The notes below the pieces were generated by a model, which saw only the letters and a list, made by a program, of their open reading frames with translations, was not told the origin of the DNA and did no database searches. Source: Paractinoplanes tereljensis (GTDB taxonomy: Bacteria; Actinomycetota; Actinomycetes; Mycobacteriales; Micromonosporaceae). Taken from it: a DNA stretch of 64,000 nt. The position numbers and the translations under genes were made by a program. Positions 50,645 through 60,117 of the stretch are shown here, in pieces (position 1 is the first letter of the stretch; each line of letters starts with the position of its first letter). The stretch lies in NCBI RefSeq assembly GCF_016862435.1, contig NZ_BOMY01000024.1:1-64000 (forward strand). Reading direction: 5' to 3'.

Positions 50645-51868
50645 TCAAGAACGGCGGAAACGATCGAGAACCGCGATACCGGCCAGCAGGGCCAGCAGAA
50701 ATCCGGTGAACCAGAGCAGCGCCGTGGTGGCCGGCACATAGCGGGTCGCGATGCCCAGACCCAGCACCGGGCCGACCAGCCCGAGGTAGGCGATCAGGAA
50801 CAGCCCGGCCAGGGTTTCGCCGCGTTCGTGGGCTGCGGCCGCGGCGGCGACCACCCCGACGCCCGACTTGAACAGGATCCCGGCGCCCGCGCCGGCCAGC
50901 GCGCCGCCGGCCAGGAACAGCCCGAGCGAGGTGACCTGGGTCGCGGCCGCGACCACCAGCAGGCCGGCGGCCTGGGCGAGCAGGCCGGTCAGGAAACGCT
51001 GCCGCGGGGTCAGCCGGCCGGACGCCGACTGGGTGGCGGCGCCGGCCGCGAACACCAGGAACGAGGTGGTGCCGGCCAGCAGCCGGCCCGGGTGGTGCAG
51101 CGAACCGGCCACGAAGCCCGGCGCGAGCGAGGTGAACAGGCCGAACACGGCGAACGCGGTGAACGCTCCGGCCGCGGCGACCAGGTAGGCGATCCGGTCG
51201 CCGCCGGCCACCCGGATGCGTTGCGGCCGATAGGCCGGCCGTACGGCCGGCGCGGTCACCGTCTCGGGCACGGCGGCGACGGCGACCACGCTGAGGGCCA
51301 GCAAGATCAGGAAGACGACGTACGGGGTACGCAAAGGAGCGGGCGCGAACTGGGCCAGCGCACCGGCGACCAGGGTTCCGGCGCCCAGCCCGCCCAGGTT
51401 GGCGGCGGCCGAGACGATCTCGAACCGGGTGCGGCCGGCGGCCGGGCGGTGCGCGGTGTGCAGCTCCAGCAGGTACGCGGTGGCGGTCGCGGTGATCATG
51501 CCGACGCCCAGGCCGGTCAGGAACCGGGCCAGGATCAGGCCGGGCAGGGCGGGCCAGGCGAGGAAGAGCACGGCCGCGACGATCTCGAGGCTGAGCGCGG
51601 GGAGCAGGATCCGGCGCCGGCCGGCCCAGTCCGAGACGTGCCCGGCGAGCAGCAGGCTGATGATCACGCCCACCGCGTACACCGCGAAGACGATCGTCAC
51701 GGTGAACGAGGAGAAGCCGTCCTGCCGCTGGTAGAGCGGGTAGAGCGGGGCGGGCACGGTGGAGAACGCCAGCGACACCACGAACACCGCGGCGATCAGC
51801 CAGAAGGCGATGCCGTGCCGGGCCGAACCGGTCTTCGCGACGGGACGGGGGCTGGTCAGGACTGTCAT
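50645..51868 (-). CDS. MFS transporter
   Basis: A 407-aa permease with about 12 spans. AVYAVGVIISLLLAGHVSDWAGRRRILL is the motif A region and ARFLTGLGVGMITATATAYLLELH the motif around span 4-5. It resembles drug or sugar efflux MFS proteins. ATG 51868 begins MTVLTSPRPV; the frame is open to 51904. It is divergent from a LysR regulator that likely controls it. Confidence 0.9.
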   Translation of the reverse strand: MTVLTSPRPVAKTGSARHGIAFWLIAAVFVVSLAFSTVPAPLYPLYQRQDGFSSFTVTIVFAVYAVGVIISLLLAGHVSDWAGRRRILLPALSLEIVAAVLFLAWPALPGLILARFLTGLGVGMITATATAYLLELHTAHRPAAGRTRFEIVSAAANLGGLGAGTLVAGALAQFAPAPLRTPYVVFLILLALSVVAVAAVPETVTAPAVRPAYRPQRIRVAGGDRIAYLVAAAGAFTAFAVFGLFTSLAPGFVAGSLHHPGRLLAGTTSFLVFAAGAATQSASGRLTPRQRFLTGLLAQAAGLLVVAAATQVTSLGLFLAGGALAGAGAGILFKSGVGVVAAAAAAHERGETLAGLFLIAYLGLVGPVLGLGIATRYVPATTALLWFTGFLLALLAGIAVLDRFRRS

Positions 51869-51914
51869 GACCTCAGATTGCGCCGACACAAGCATCTCGT
51901 CCAACGATGATTAC

Positions 51915-51926
51915 TGCTGATCAGCA
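51915..51926. promoter_or_regulatory. TGCTGATCAGCA palindrome in the MFS/LysR gap
   Basis: A perfect 12-bp palindrome in the 80-bp gap between the divergent MFS and LysR genes, the usual place for a LysR binding site. It is flanked by further TGAT/ATCA halves. Confidence 0.45.
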
Positions 51927-51950
51927 TCACCAGATGAGATGATCGGCCAC

Positions 51951-52835
51951 GTGGAACTACGGCACTTCGAATACTTCGTGGCCGTCGCCGAGGAGCGCAG
52001 CTTCACCCGCGCGGCCGTACGCCTGCATGTGGTTCAGTCCGGGGTCTCCTCGGTGATCAAAGCACTGGAACGAGATCTCGGAGCCGACCTGCTGGAACGT
52101 AACTCCAAGCGGGTGACGCTCACCGACGCGGGGGAGGCGCTGCTGCCTCGGGCCCGGGCCGCGCTGGACGCCGCGCAGGCCGCCCGGGACGTGGTCGCCG
52201 AGGTGCGCGGCGGGCTGCGCGGCACACTGCGGATCGGCACCCTCACCTCGGTCGGGCTGATCGACGTGCCGACCCTGATCGGTTCGTTCCACCGCACCCA
52301 CCCGGGGGTGAAACTGCAGCTCACGGTGTCGCCGCGGGGTTCGGTCGGGCTGCTCGACGGGCTGGCCGACGGGTCCCTCGACCTGGCGCTGGTGTCGGTG
52401 CCGGGGCGGCCGCCGGCCGGCATCACCGTGCGGCAGGTGGCCTGGCGGCGGCTCGACCTGGTGCTTCCGGAGGGGCACCGGCTGGCCGGCAACGACGAGG
52501 TCACCATCGCCGACCTGGCCGACGAGGCGTTCGTCGACTTTCCCGAGGGCTACGGCAACCGGGTGGTGGTGGACCGGGCGTTCGCGGCGGCCGGGATCCA
52601 GCGCCGGGTCGGCATCGAGGTGATCGATATCGGGAGCGGTGCCAGCTTCGTACGGGAAGGGCTCGGTATTGCCGTTCTGCCGCCGTTCGCCGTACCGGAT
52701 CGGCGTGGTTTGATCTTGAAAAGCGTGACCGGCGCCGACCTGGACTGGCCTCTCGGGGTGGCCGTGTCGGCGCTGCGGGCGCCGAGCGCGGCGGCGCGGG
52801 CACTTCTCGCCCTGATCGGCGAAACGGCCGCATGA
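51951..52835 (+). CDS. LysR-family transcriptional regulator
   Basis: A 294-aa regulator. Residues 1-60 hold the LysR helix-turn-helix (ELRHFEYFVAVAEERSFTRAA, then VVQSGVSSVIKALERDLG); the rest is a periplasmic-binding-like co-inducer domain (GTLRIGTLTSVGLIDVPTLI, FVREGLGIAVLPPFAV). GTG 51951 gives the standard start ELRHFEYF; ATG 51939 is possible. It probably controls the divergent MFS gene. Confidence 0.92.
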   Translation: MELRHFEYFVAVAEERSFTRAAVRLHVVQSGVSSVIKALERDLGADLLERNSKRVTLTDAGEALLPRARAALDAAQAARDVVAEVRGGLRGTLRIGTLTSVGLIDVPTLIGSFHRTHPGVKLQLTVSPRGSVGLLDGLADGSLDLALVSVPGRPPAGITVRQVAWRRLDLVLPEGHRLAGNDEVTIADLADEAFVDFPEGYGNRVVVDRAFAAAGIQRRVGIEVIDIGSGASFVREGLGIAVLPPFAVPDRRGLILKSVTGADLDWPLGVAVSALRAPSAAARALLALIGETAA

Positions 52836-52862
52836 TGGGTTTTCGTCCGTAATGCTCAGGGA

Positions 52863-53999
52863 GTGACGCAAGAGAACCAACCGGTGGAGTCGGTGTTGCA
52901 GTTCCGGCGTTTCGCGCTGGCGGTCTGTCTGATCGGGGTGCTCGTGCAGCTCGGGCTGACCGCCTACTACCTGGGCATGGGCCACAAGGCGCAGCCGCAC
53001 CACCTGCCGGTCGGCCTGGTCTCACCGGCCGCGAAGCGGGCCGCGGTGATGACCCTGCTCACCCAGAACGAGTACTTCAAGGTCACCGACTACGCCACCG
53101 CCGACGACCTGATCATCGCGATCAAGCGCCGGGATGTGTACGGCGGCGTCGACATCACCGCCAGCAAGCCGCACCTGTACGTGGCCGGGGCGGCCGGCAC
53201 CGCGGCGGCCAGCCTGCTGAAGACCACCTACACCACCGTCGTGCAGCAGCAGACCGCCGAGGCGCTCGACGTGATCGCCGCCGAGGCCGGCGACACGATG
53301 AAGGTCAGCGAGGCGCAGGACCTGAACACGCCGCCGACCATCACCGACGTGGTGCCGCTGCCCAGCGACGACGTCAACGGCGTATCGCTCGGCTTCCTCA
53401 CCCAGGCCCTCGCGCTGGGCGGCACGATCGCCTCGCTCGGGCTCGGCCGGCTGATCCCGCGGGCCCGCCGCTCCTGGCGGCGCGGCGTCGCGCACGTCTC
53501 GATCCTGATCCTGTACGCGGTGGCCTCGGCCGCCGTCATCCTCTGGTCGATGACCTGGTTCGGGGTGGGGGAGACCGCCGACCGGGGCGAGATGCTCGGC
53601 ATCTTCTCGCTGATCTCACTGGCCATCACCGCCTCCACAGCGGGTGCGGTCGCCCTGTTCGGCCCGGCCGGCGCGCTGATCGGCGCGATGTACTTCACGC
53701 TCGGCACGGTCATCTCCGGGGCCAGCATCCTGCCGGAGTTCCTGCCGGCCTTCGGCAAGCATCTCGGCGAGAACCTGCCGACCGGGGCCGGCGTGCAGGC
53801 GGTTCGCGACGATCTCTACTTCCCGGCCGCCCCGATCCACCAGCACCTGCTGGTCCTCAGCCTGTACGCGGGCATCGGCGCGCTGATCGTGCTGATCACC
53901 AACATGCTGCCGAACCGGAAGAACCGCACCTCCGAGGTCGAGCTGGACTTCGTCGAGCGACTCGAGGGCGCCGAACGCCGGGAGCCGGTGAACCTCTAA
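52863..53999 (+). CDS. YhgE/Pip- or DUF3533-like membrane protein
   Basis: A 378-aa protein with one N-terminal span (about 16-40), an extracellular region of about 130 residues (VGLVSPAAKRAAVM, GGVDITASKPHLYVAGAAG) and five to six C-terminal spans. This is the plan of ABC-2-like YhgE/Pip and DUF3533 proteins, which resemble export permeases without an ATPase. The GTG start lacks a strong ribosome site. The role is unknown; it follows the LysR gene by 27 bp. Confidence 0.75.
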   Translation: MTQENQPVESVLQFRRFALAVCLIGVLVQLGLTAYYLGMGHKAQPHHLPVGLVSPAAKRAAVMTLLTQNEYFKVTDYATADDLIIAIKRRDVYGGVDITASKPHLYVAGAAGTAAASLLKTTYTTVVQQQTAEALDVIAAEAGDTMKVSEAQDLNTPPTITDVVPLPSDDVNGVSLGFLTQALALGGTIASLGLGRLIPRARRSWRRGVAHVSILILYAVASAAVILWSMTWFGVGETADRGEMLGIFSLISLAITASTAGAVALFGPAGALIGAMYFTLGTVISGASILPEFLPAFGKHLGENLPTGAGVQAVRDDLYFPAAPIHQHLLVLSLYAGIGALIVLITNMLPNRKNRTSEVELDFVERLEGAERREPVNL

Positions 54000-54032
54000 G
54001 CCGATGGCCCCGGGCGACCGATCGTGGCGGGC

Positions 54033-54647
54033 ATGTCCGCCGCCATCCGCACCAGCGTCCCGGTCCCGCTGCGCTTTCCCGACGGTTTCGAGGCTCTCGC
54101 GCGGGTGAGCACGTTCACCGGCCTCGCCGACGGCAAGGAGCACCTGACGCTGGCGTTCGGCCCGGTCACCGAGGTGCCGCTGGTGCGGCTGCACTCCGAG
54201 TGCCTGACCGGGGACGTCTTCGGGTCACAGCGGTGCGACTGCGGTCCGCAACTGCGCGAGGCGGTCGAGCGGATCTCGGTCACCGGCGGTTACCTGCTCT
54301 ACCTGCGCCAGGAGGGCCGGGGGATCGGGCTGTACGCGAAGCTCGACGCCTACGCGCTGCAGGACTCCGGCCTGGACACCTACGCCGCGAACCGGGCGCT
54401 CGGGCATCTCGATGACGAACGTGACTACACCGCCGCCGCCCAGATGCTGGACGTGCTGGGCGCCGGCCCGATCGACCTGCTGACCAACAACCCGGACAAG
54501 TCGGCCCAGCTGGCGGCGCTGGGGGTGAAAGTGCGGGAGGTGCTTCCGACCCGGGTGTACGCCTCCGCGGCCAACGTCCGTTATCTGCAGGCCAAGGTCG
54601 AGCACACCGGGCACACGATCCGGATTCCGGCTCAGAAATTTGGCTGA
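54033..54647 (+). CDS. ribA: GTP cyclohydrolase II
   Basis: A 204-aa enzyme that opens the GTP ring in the first step of riboflavin synthesis. The zinc ligands are in HSECLTGDVFGSQRCDCG, followed by LRQEGRGIGLYAKLDAYALQDSGLDTY and LLTNNPDKSAQL, all typical. It is a stand-alone RibA without the RibB domain, and no other rib gene or FMN riboswitch is nearby, so it may serve another flavin-related or secondary pathway. GTG 54024 is another possible start. Confidence 0.93.
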   Translation: MSAAIRTSVPVPLRFPDGFEALARVSTFTGLADGKEHLTLAFGPVTEVPLVRLHSECLTGDVFGSQRCDCGPQLREAVERISVTGGYLLYLRQEGRGIGLYAKLDAYALQDSGLDTYAANRALGHLDDERDYTAAAQMLDVLGAGPIDLLTNNPDKSAQLAALGVKVREVLPTRVYASAANVRYLQAKVEHTGHTIRIPAQKFG

Positions 54648-54664
54648 GCGCCGAACGGAACTTC

Positions 54665-55288
54665 GTGGGAATCGAGGGCATGAGCTCGCGGATCGCGAGC
54701 ATCCAGAGCCGGATTATCGCGCTTCAGACGCAAAAAACGGCAACCACCACGACAACGCAGGGTACGCAGGGCACCCCTACCGCCGGCGCGGGCGACGACT
54801 TCGCCAGCTATCTGTCGCAGGCGGTCCAGCAGGCACCCACCTCCGGGCGCACCTACCAGCTGAACGCCAAGGGCATTCCGACCGAACTGACCGGGTACGG
54901 CAACGGGAAGATCCCGGCCACCGCGCTCGAGCAGGTCGGCGGCACCCGGCACAAGCTGTGGGCGCCGGCCGCCGAGAAGCTGACCCAGATGATCGCGGAC
55001 GCCAAGAAGGACGGCGTCACCATCGGGATCACCGACTCGTACCGGCCCTATGCCGAGCAGGTCGACCTGGCCAAGCGCAAGGGGCTGTACTCCCAGGGCG
55101 GGCTGGCGGCCAAGCCCGGCACCAGCGAACACGGCTGGGGCATGGCCACCGACCTCGACCTGAACTCGAAGGCGCTGTCCTGGGTGCGGGAGAACGCCGA
55201 CAAGTACGGCTTCTACAACACCGCGGCCCGGGAGAGCTGGCACTGGGGCTTCAAGCCCGACAAAGTCCCCGGACTCGTTACTTCGTAG
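54665..55288 (+). CDS. VanY-type D-Ala-D-Ala carboxypeptidase (M15)
   Basis: A 207-aa zinc peptidase. Residues about 95-207 form the M15 domain with ITDSYRPYAEQVDLA, TSEHGWGMATDLD (two zinc ligands) and ESWHWGF (third). The N-terminal 90 residues are a Gln/Thr-rich region without a clear signal peptide. It trims peptidoglycan peptides. Start may be GTG 54665 or ATG 54680. It converges on the methyltransferase gene with an 11-bp overlap. Confidence 0.9.
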   Translation: MGIEGMSSRIASIQSRIIALQTQKTATTTTTQGTQGTPTAGAGDDFASYLSQAVQQAPTSGRTYQLNAKGIPTELTGYGNGKIPATALEQVGGTRHKLWAPAAEKLTQMIADAKKDGVTIGITDSYRPYAEQVDLAKRKGLYSQGGLAAKPGTSEHGWGMATDLDLNSKALSWVRENADKYGFYNTAARESWHWGFKPDKVPGLVTS

Positions 55289-56075
55289 CCACCAGTTCCC
55301 CGTGCAGCAGGGACAGCCAGCCGTCCTGGTCGGCCGCCCACGCGCGCCAGCCGTCCGAGATGCGCTGCAGGTCTTCCTGGGTGGCGGCGCCGGTTCGCAG
55401 CGCGGTCGCCGCCATATCCGACTTCAGCACCCGGTCGGCCCACATGCCGCCCCACCAGTCCCGGTCCTCCTGGTTGGCGAAGCACCAGGTGCTCGAGGTC
55501 GCGGTGACGTCGGTGAATCCGGCCGCGCGACCCCAGGCCAGCAACCGGCGTCCGGCGTCCGGCTCGCCGCCGTTGCCGCGGGCGACCCGCTGGTAGAGAT
55601 CGAGCCACTCGCTCAGCTCGGGCCGCGCCGGGAACCAGGTGAACGCCGCGTAGTCGCTGTCGCGCACCGCCACGACGCCGCCCGGCTTGACCACCCGGCG
55701 CATCTCGCGCAGCGCGGCCACCGGGTCGGTCACGTGCTGCAGCACCTGGTGGGCGTGCACCACGTCGAAGGTGTCGTCGGCGAAGTCGAGGGCGTGCACG
55801 TCGCCGACCGCGAAGTCGACGTTGGTCAGCCCGCGCCGGCCGATCTCGGCCCGGGCCAGGTCGAGCGCCGCCGCGGTGACCTCGAGGGCGGTGACCCGGC
55901 CCGGTGTGACGATGGTCGCCAGGTCGGCGGTGATGGTGCCGGGACCACAACCGACGTCGAGCACCGAAACTCCGGAATTCAGCCGCGGCAACAGGTAGCC
56001 CGCCGAATTCTCTGCGGTGCGCCAGCGGTGTGAGCGCAAGACCGACTCGTGATGTCCGTGCGTGTAGGTCGCCAT
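55278..56075 (-). CDS. SAM-dependent methyltransferase
   Basis: A 265-aa class I methyltransferase of the UbiE-like type. SVLDVGCGPGTITADLA is motif I, VTALEVTAAALDLAR follows with the acidic residue, and DVVHAHQVLQHVTDPVAALREMRRVVKPGG is the downstream signature. The substrate is unknown. The ATG lies 112 bp from the divergent asd start. Confidence 0.93.
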   Translation of the reverse strand: MATYTHGHHESVLRSHRWRTAENSAGYLLPRLNSGVSVLDVGCGPGTITADLATIVTPGRVTALEVTAAALDLARAEIGRRGLTNVDFAVGDVHALDFADDTFDVVHAHQVLQHVTDPVAALREMRRVVKPGGVVAVRDSDYAAFTWFPARPELSEWLDLYQRVARGNGGEPDAGRRLLAWGRAAGFTDVTATSSTWCFANQEDRDWWGGMWADRVLKSDMAATALRTGAATQEDLQRISDGWRAWAADQDGWLSLLHGELVATK

Positions 56076-56187
56076 GCCTTCGAAGCTAGCCCCGCCGTCT
56101 TGCTATTTGGAACAAAAATCCCATTCTTTGGTACGCGGTGGATTAGTCGATTTCTTTGCGGGCTGATCAGGCCGTACTTTTGTCGGC

Positions 56188-57213
56188 ATGAGGATCGGCA
56201 TCGTCGGCGCGACGGGACAGGTCGGTGGCGTCATGCGCCGCATCCTGGCCGAGCGCGAGTTTCCCGTAGACCAGCTCCGGCTTTTCGCTTCCGCCCGCAG
56301 CGCGGGCCGCACTCTTCCGTGGGGTGACGGCGAGGTGACCGTCGAAGATGCCGCGACCGCGGACTTCTCCGGTCTCGACATCGTGCTCTTCTCGGCCGGC
56401 AAGGGCAGCTCCAAGGAGCTGGCGCCGCGGGTCGCTTCGTCCGGGGCGGTCGTGATCGACAACTCGTCGGCCTGGCGCATGGATCCCGACGTCCCGCTGG
56501 TGGTCAGCGAGGTCAACCCGCTCGCCGCCCGCAACCGGCCCAAGGGCATCATCGCCAACCCGAACTGCACCACCATGGCCGCGATGCCGGTGCTGCGCCC
56601 GCTGCACGACGAGGCCGGCCTGACCGCGCTCGTCGCCACCACCTACCAAGCGGTCTCCGGCGCCGGGCTGGCCGGCGTGAGCGAACTCGATGAGCAGATC
56701 AAGAAGGTCGCCGACCGGGCCACCGAACTCGCCCACGACGGCGCGGCCGTCGAGTTCCCGACGCCCCGCTCGTTCAGCAAGGTCATCGCGTTCAACGTGC
56801 TGCCGCTGGCCGGCTCGATCGTCGACGACGGTCGTGACGAGACCGACGAGGAGCAGAAGCTCCGCAACGAGAGCCGCAAGATTCTCGATCTGCCCGGCCT
56901 GCTGGTCTCCGGCACCTGCGTGCGGGTCCCGGTTTTCACCGGTCACTCGCTGCAGCTCAACGCGCGCTTCGCCCGGCCGTTGTCGCCGGCCCGTGCCCGG
57001 GAGTTGCTGGCGACCGCGCCCGGCGTCGAACTGTCCGACGTGCCGACCCCGCTCGAGGCGGCCGGTCGCGACCCGTCCTACGTCGGCCGGATCCGGGCCG
57101 ACGAGACGGTGGAGAACGGTCTTGCACTGTTCGTGTCCAACGACAATCTGCGCAAGGGTGCGGCGCTCAATGCCGTACAGGTAGCCGAGCTGGTGGCCGC
57201 CGAGCTCCGCTGA
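56188..57213 (+). CDS. asd: Aspartate-semialdehyde dehydrogenase
   Basis: A 341-aa NADP enzyme of the lysine/threonine/methionine pathway. MRIGIVGATGQVGGVMRRIL is the nucleotide fold, IIANPNCTTMAAM holds the catalytic Cys, and the Gln of TTYQAVSGAGLAG and the His of FTGHSLQ complete the site. The AT-rich stretch at 56095-56165 is the likely promoter. No lysC is next to it in this window. A strong terminator follows. Confidence 0.96.
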   Translation: MRIGIVGATGQVGGVMRRILAEREFPVDQLRLFASARSAGRTLPWGDGEVTVEDAATADFSGLDIVLFSAGKGSSKELAPRVASSGAVVIDNSSAWRMDPDVPLVVSEVNPLAARNRPKGIIANPNCTTMAAMPVLRPLHDEAGLTALVATTYQAVSGAGLAGVSELDEQIKKVADRATELAHDGAAVEFPTPRSFSKVIAFNVLPLAGSIVDDGRDETDEEQKLRNESRKILDLPGLLVSGTCVRVPVFTGHSLQLNARFARPLSPARARELLATAPGVELSDVPTPLEAAGRDPSYVGRIRADETVENGLALFVSNDNLRKGAALNAVQVAELVAAELR

Positions 57214-57227
57214 TTTCTTTCGAAAAC

Positions 57228-57258
57228 CGCCCCGGCCATTTCCGGCCGGGGCGTTTTT
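57228..57258 (+). terminator. asd terminator
   Basis: A perfect 10-bp stem, CGCCCCGGCC with GGCCGGGGCG, 6-nt loop, then TTTTTCG, beginning 15 bp past the asd stop. Confidence 0.93.
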
Positions 57259-57349
57259 CGTTACCTCAAACGTGAAGTCCACATTGGAAATTTGGGACTT
57301 TTTGCCCGAATCGGTGGCGGATGGTCGGTTTGAGGTGCACAGTGATTGC

Positions 57350-57556
57350 ATGAACGACAGTGGGCCCGGCGGAGGCGGCTATTTTTGGTGCCTTCGCGAC
57401 AGCCGTGTCGAGACTGGCGATGACGTGTGTCCCGCTCAGTACCGGCTCGGTCCCTACGCCACGGCTGACGAAGCGACGCGGGCACTCGAAACCGTCGAGA
57501 AGCGCAATGCCGAGTGGGATGCCGAGGATGCCCGCTGGACCGGGGAGGCAAGCTAA
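57350..57556 (+). CDS. Small SPOR-like hypothetical protein
   Basis: A 68-aa protein with GYFWCLRDSRVE, DVCPAQYRLGPYATADEATRALETVEKRNAEWD, a layout common in short actinobacterial proteins that keep the RLGPYAT...A pattern seen in SPOR-type domains. The ATG at 57350 is chosen as the family-like start; the frame is open from 57272. The function is unknown. It lies 91 bp before the Lys/Ala-rich gene in the same direction. Confidence 0.65.
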   Translation: MNDSGPGGGGYFWCLRDSRVETGDDVCPAQYRLGPYATADEATRALETVEKRNAEWDAEDARWTGEAS

Positions 57557-57647
57557 CACCGGCTTAGTGACCCCCTGTGTCCAAGCCGGAATTCGTAGTC
57601 TCCAGGCGGAGACGAGCCCGCAGTCATTCGCAAGGAGGAACACCCAG

Positions 57648-60056
57648 ATGGCCGCTGCCAAAAAGGCTTCGACCAGAGCGTCAGCTCCCGGCAAGCCCGC
57701 CGGTACGGCCGGGACAAAGGTCGCGGCCGCGACCTCCCGGACCACCAAGACGACGACGGTACGCACGACGACCACGACCCGCCCCGCGGTGCCCAAGCCC
57801 AGCACCCCGAACCGCGCCACGGCGACGAAGCCCGCCGTGAAGTCCGCTTCGGCGCGATCCGCGGCCAAAGCGTCCACCGCTAAGCCGTCCGCCGCCAAGG
57901 CCGCTGCGACCAAGACCTCCGCGACCGCGAAGTCGGTGGAAACCGCGAAGTCCGCCGCCGCGGCCCGGTCCGAAATTTCGCGAAAAAGCGGTATGGGTTC
58001 GGCCGTGAAGGCCGGGCTCGCCGGCAAGACCGCCGCGCGGGCCCTTGCCGGACGCACGACCGCCGGGCGTGCGGTTCCCGGGCAGGCTTCGGCCGGCCGG
58101 GTGACCGCCGGTAAGGCGGCGGTTGGGCGCACGGCGGCCGGCAAGGCGACCGTCACGCGGGCCGGAGCGGCCAAGCCGGCGCCGAAGCCGACGCCTCCCC
58201 CCAAGCCCACCACCTCGAAGCCGGCCGCCGCCTCCGCGTCCCGGACCGGTGCGGCGTCGACTCGCGGTGCGGGCCTGAAAGCCGGCTCGACCCGGACGGC
58301 GGGCGTGAAGACCGCGGCCGCCGGGCGGGCCGCTTCCCGTAAGAGCCGGCCGGTCACGCCGCGGCGTGCCGCGGCAGCGCTGAGCCCGATGCCGGGCATG
58401 ACCACCGCGACGATTCCGCCGGAGCCCACACCGGCCGCAGACATGGACGATGACATGCCGCTGGCGCCCGAACCCGCAATGTCCGAGGCGACCGAGTCCG
58501 GCATCACGCCGGCCCGGAAGTCGACAGCGCGGCGCAGCAAGGAGAGTGACATGCCGGCCGTTATCGGGTCGATCTCCGGCATGCCGGTGATCACGTCGGA
58601 CTCGGCCAAGAAGACGGCCGCCAAGTCCGCGGTGAAGACCGCCGCCAAGTCGGCCGCGCGGGCCACGGCGGCCACCGGCAAGGCCGCCGCCGCGGCGAAG
58701 AGCACCGGGCCGCGTACGGCGGCGGCCAAGAAGACCGCCACCCGGGCCGCGTCGGCCACGAAGGCGGCCGGGTCCCGGACGGCCGCAGCGGCCCGATCCA
58801 CCACCAAGGCGACGACAGCGAAGGCCACCGCCATCAAGAGCACGAAGGCCGCGACCAAGGCCACCGCGACGAAGACCACCGCGACCCGGACTGGTGCGAC
58901 GAAGGCCGCTGCCACCAAGGCGATCGGGACCAAGGCGACCGCGACCAAGGCCACTGCGGCGAAGTCCACGGCGGCGAAGAAGAGCACGGCTACCAAGGCC
59001 ACGGCGACCAAGGCCACGGCTACGAAGGCGGCGGCCGCGAAGGCTGCCAAGACCGCGGCGGCGAAGGCTACGGCGACGAAGGCCGCGGCTACCAAGGCTG
59101 CGGCGGCGGCGCGGGTGGCGGCCAAGAAGGCGCCGGCCAAGAAGGCCGTGGCAAAGAAGGCTCCGGCCACCAAGTCGGCCGCCAAGAAGGCGCCGGCCAA
59201 GGCCGGCGCCGCGCGGTCGGCGGTGGCCAAGACGGCCGGCCGGGCCGCGAAGGTGAGTGCGACCGCGGCTACCACGGCGGCGATGGCGCGGGCGGCGGCC
59301 AAGACGGCCGAGTCCACCACGGCGGCGGCCAACCGGGGTGCCGCGAAGGCAGCCGGCGGCCGGTCCGCGACGGCGTCGGCAAACCGCGGTGCGTCTCGGG
59401 CGGCCGGCGCGGCGTCCTCGAAGACGGCGTCGGCGAACCGGGCGGCGGCTCGCTCGGCGGCCGGCGCGAACTCGTCCAAGACGGCGTCGGCGAACCGGGC
59501 CGCGGCTCGTTCGGCGGCCGGTACCAACGCGTCCAAGCTGGCCTCGGCCAACCGCGCCGCGGCGAAGTCGGCCAACACGTCGGCCTCCAAGCTGGCGGCG
59601 GCCAACCGGGGCGCGGCCAAGTCGGCGAACTCGTCGGCCTCCAAGATGGCCGCGGCCAACCGGCGGGCCGCGAAGTCGGCCGGCAACCAGGCCGCCACCG
59701 AGGCGGCCACGAAGATCGCCACTCCGAAGGCGACCCGGGCGACCGCCACGCGGACCGCCAAGGCCACCGCCGCCAAGAAGGTGGCGACCAAGGCCGCGCC
59801 GAAGGCTCCGGCCAAGAAGGCGGCCTCGACGGCGGGCAAGGCAGCCAACACGGCCACCCGGGCGGCCAAGACGACCGCCCGCGCCAAGGCGACGAACGTG
59901 GGCCGGGCGGCGGCTACCGCCAAGAACTCGGGCACCAACGCGGCCAAGGTCGCGAAGGCCACCACGCCGGCCGCGGCCCGCAAGGCGGCGGCCGGCAACT
60001 CGCCGACGGCGGCCCGCAAGACCGCCGCCCGCAAGGTGGCGGCCAAGCGCGCCTGA
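57648..60056 (+). CDS. Lys/Ala/Thr-rich histone H1-like protein, 802 aa
   Basis: A very long low-complexity basic protein: it starts MAAAKKASTRASA, has a middle of KATATKATA and KAAPAKKA repeats (about 400-530), and then five to seven repeats of about 22 residues built on ANRxAAxSANxSASKxA (about 560-680), and ends with KKVATKAA and KVAAKRA. One acidic patch (about 255-290, PAADMDDDMPLAPE) breaks it. There is no HU domain or catalytic motif. Perfect AAGGAGGA lies before the ATG, and a terminator follows. It probably binds DNA or polyphosphate as a linker-histone-like protein; length is unusual. Confidence 0.8.
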   Translation: MAAAKKASTRASAPGKPAGTAGTKVAAATSRTTKTTTVRTTTTTRPAVPKPSTPNRATATKPAVKSASARSAAKASTAKPSAAKAAATKTSATAKSVETAKSAAAARSEISRKSGMGSAVKAGLAGKTAARALAGRTTAGRAVPGQASAGRVTAGKAAVGRTAAGKATVTRAGAAKPAPKPTPPPKPTTSKPAAASASRTGAASTRGAGLKAGSTRTAGVKTAAAGRAASRKSRPVTPRRAAAALSPMPGMTTATIPPEPTPAADMDDDMPLAPEPAMSEATESGITPARKSTARRSKESDMPAVIGSISGMPVITSDSAKKTAAKSAVKTAAKSAARATAATGKAAAAAKSTGPRTAAAKKTATRAASATKAAGSRTAAAARSTTKATTAKATAIKSTKAATKATATKTTATRTGATKAAATKAIGTKATATKATAAKSTAAKKSTATKATATKATATKAAAAKAAKTAAAKATATKAAATKAAAAARVAAKKAPAKKAVAKKAPATKSAAKKAPAKAGAARSAVAKTAGRAAKVSATAATTAAMARAAAKTAESTTAAANRGAAKAAGGRSATASANRGASRAAGAASSKTASANRAAARSAAGANSSKTASANRAAARSAAGTNASKLASANRAAAKSANTSASKLAAANRGAAKSANSSASKMAAANRRAAKSAGNQAATEAATKIATPKATRATATRTAKATAAKKVATKAAPKAPAKKAASTAGKAANTATRAAKTTARAKATNVGRAAATAKNSGTNAAKVAKATTPAAARKAAAGNSPTAARKTAARKVAAKRA

Positions 60057-60067
60057 TCCGCGGTTCT

Positions 60068-60105
60068 CCGATGGCCACGCCTCCGGGCGTGGCCATCGGC
60101 ATTTT
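60068..60105 (+). terminator. Terminator of the Lys/Ala-rich gene
   Basis: A perfect 14-bp stem, CCGATGGCCACGCC with GGCGTGGCCATCGG, 4-nt loop, then CATTTT. It can also stop the convergent MazG-like gene on the minus strand. Confidence 0.88.
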
Positions 60106-60117
60106 CCGGTGGCCGGC

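Noticed and set aside
54033..54647. FMN riboswitch before ribA
   Set aside because: The upstream 30 bp are coding or too short for the aptamer and no conserved FMN-element sequence is seen.
57266..60046. Minus-strand 926-codon open frame opposite the Lys/Ala-rich gene
   Set aside because: A product of the GC-biased repeats; the plus strand has the ribosome site, terminator and coherent basic protein.
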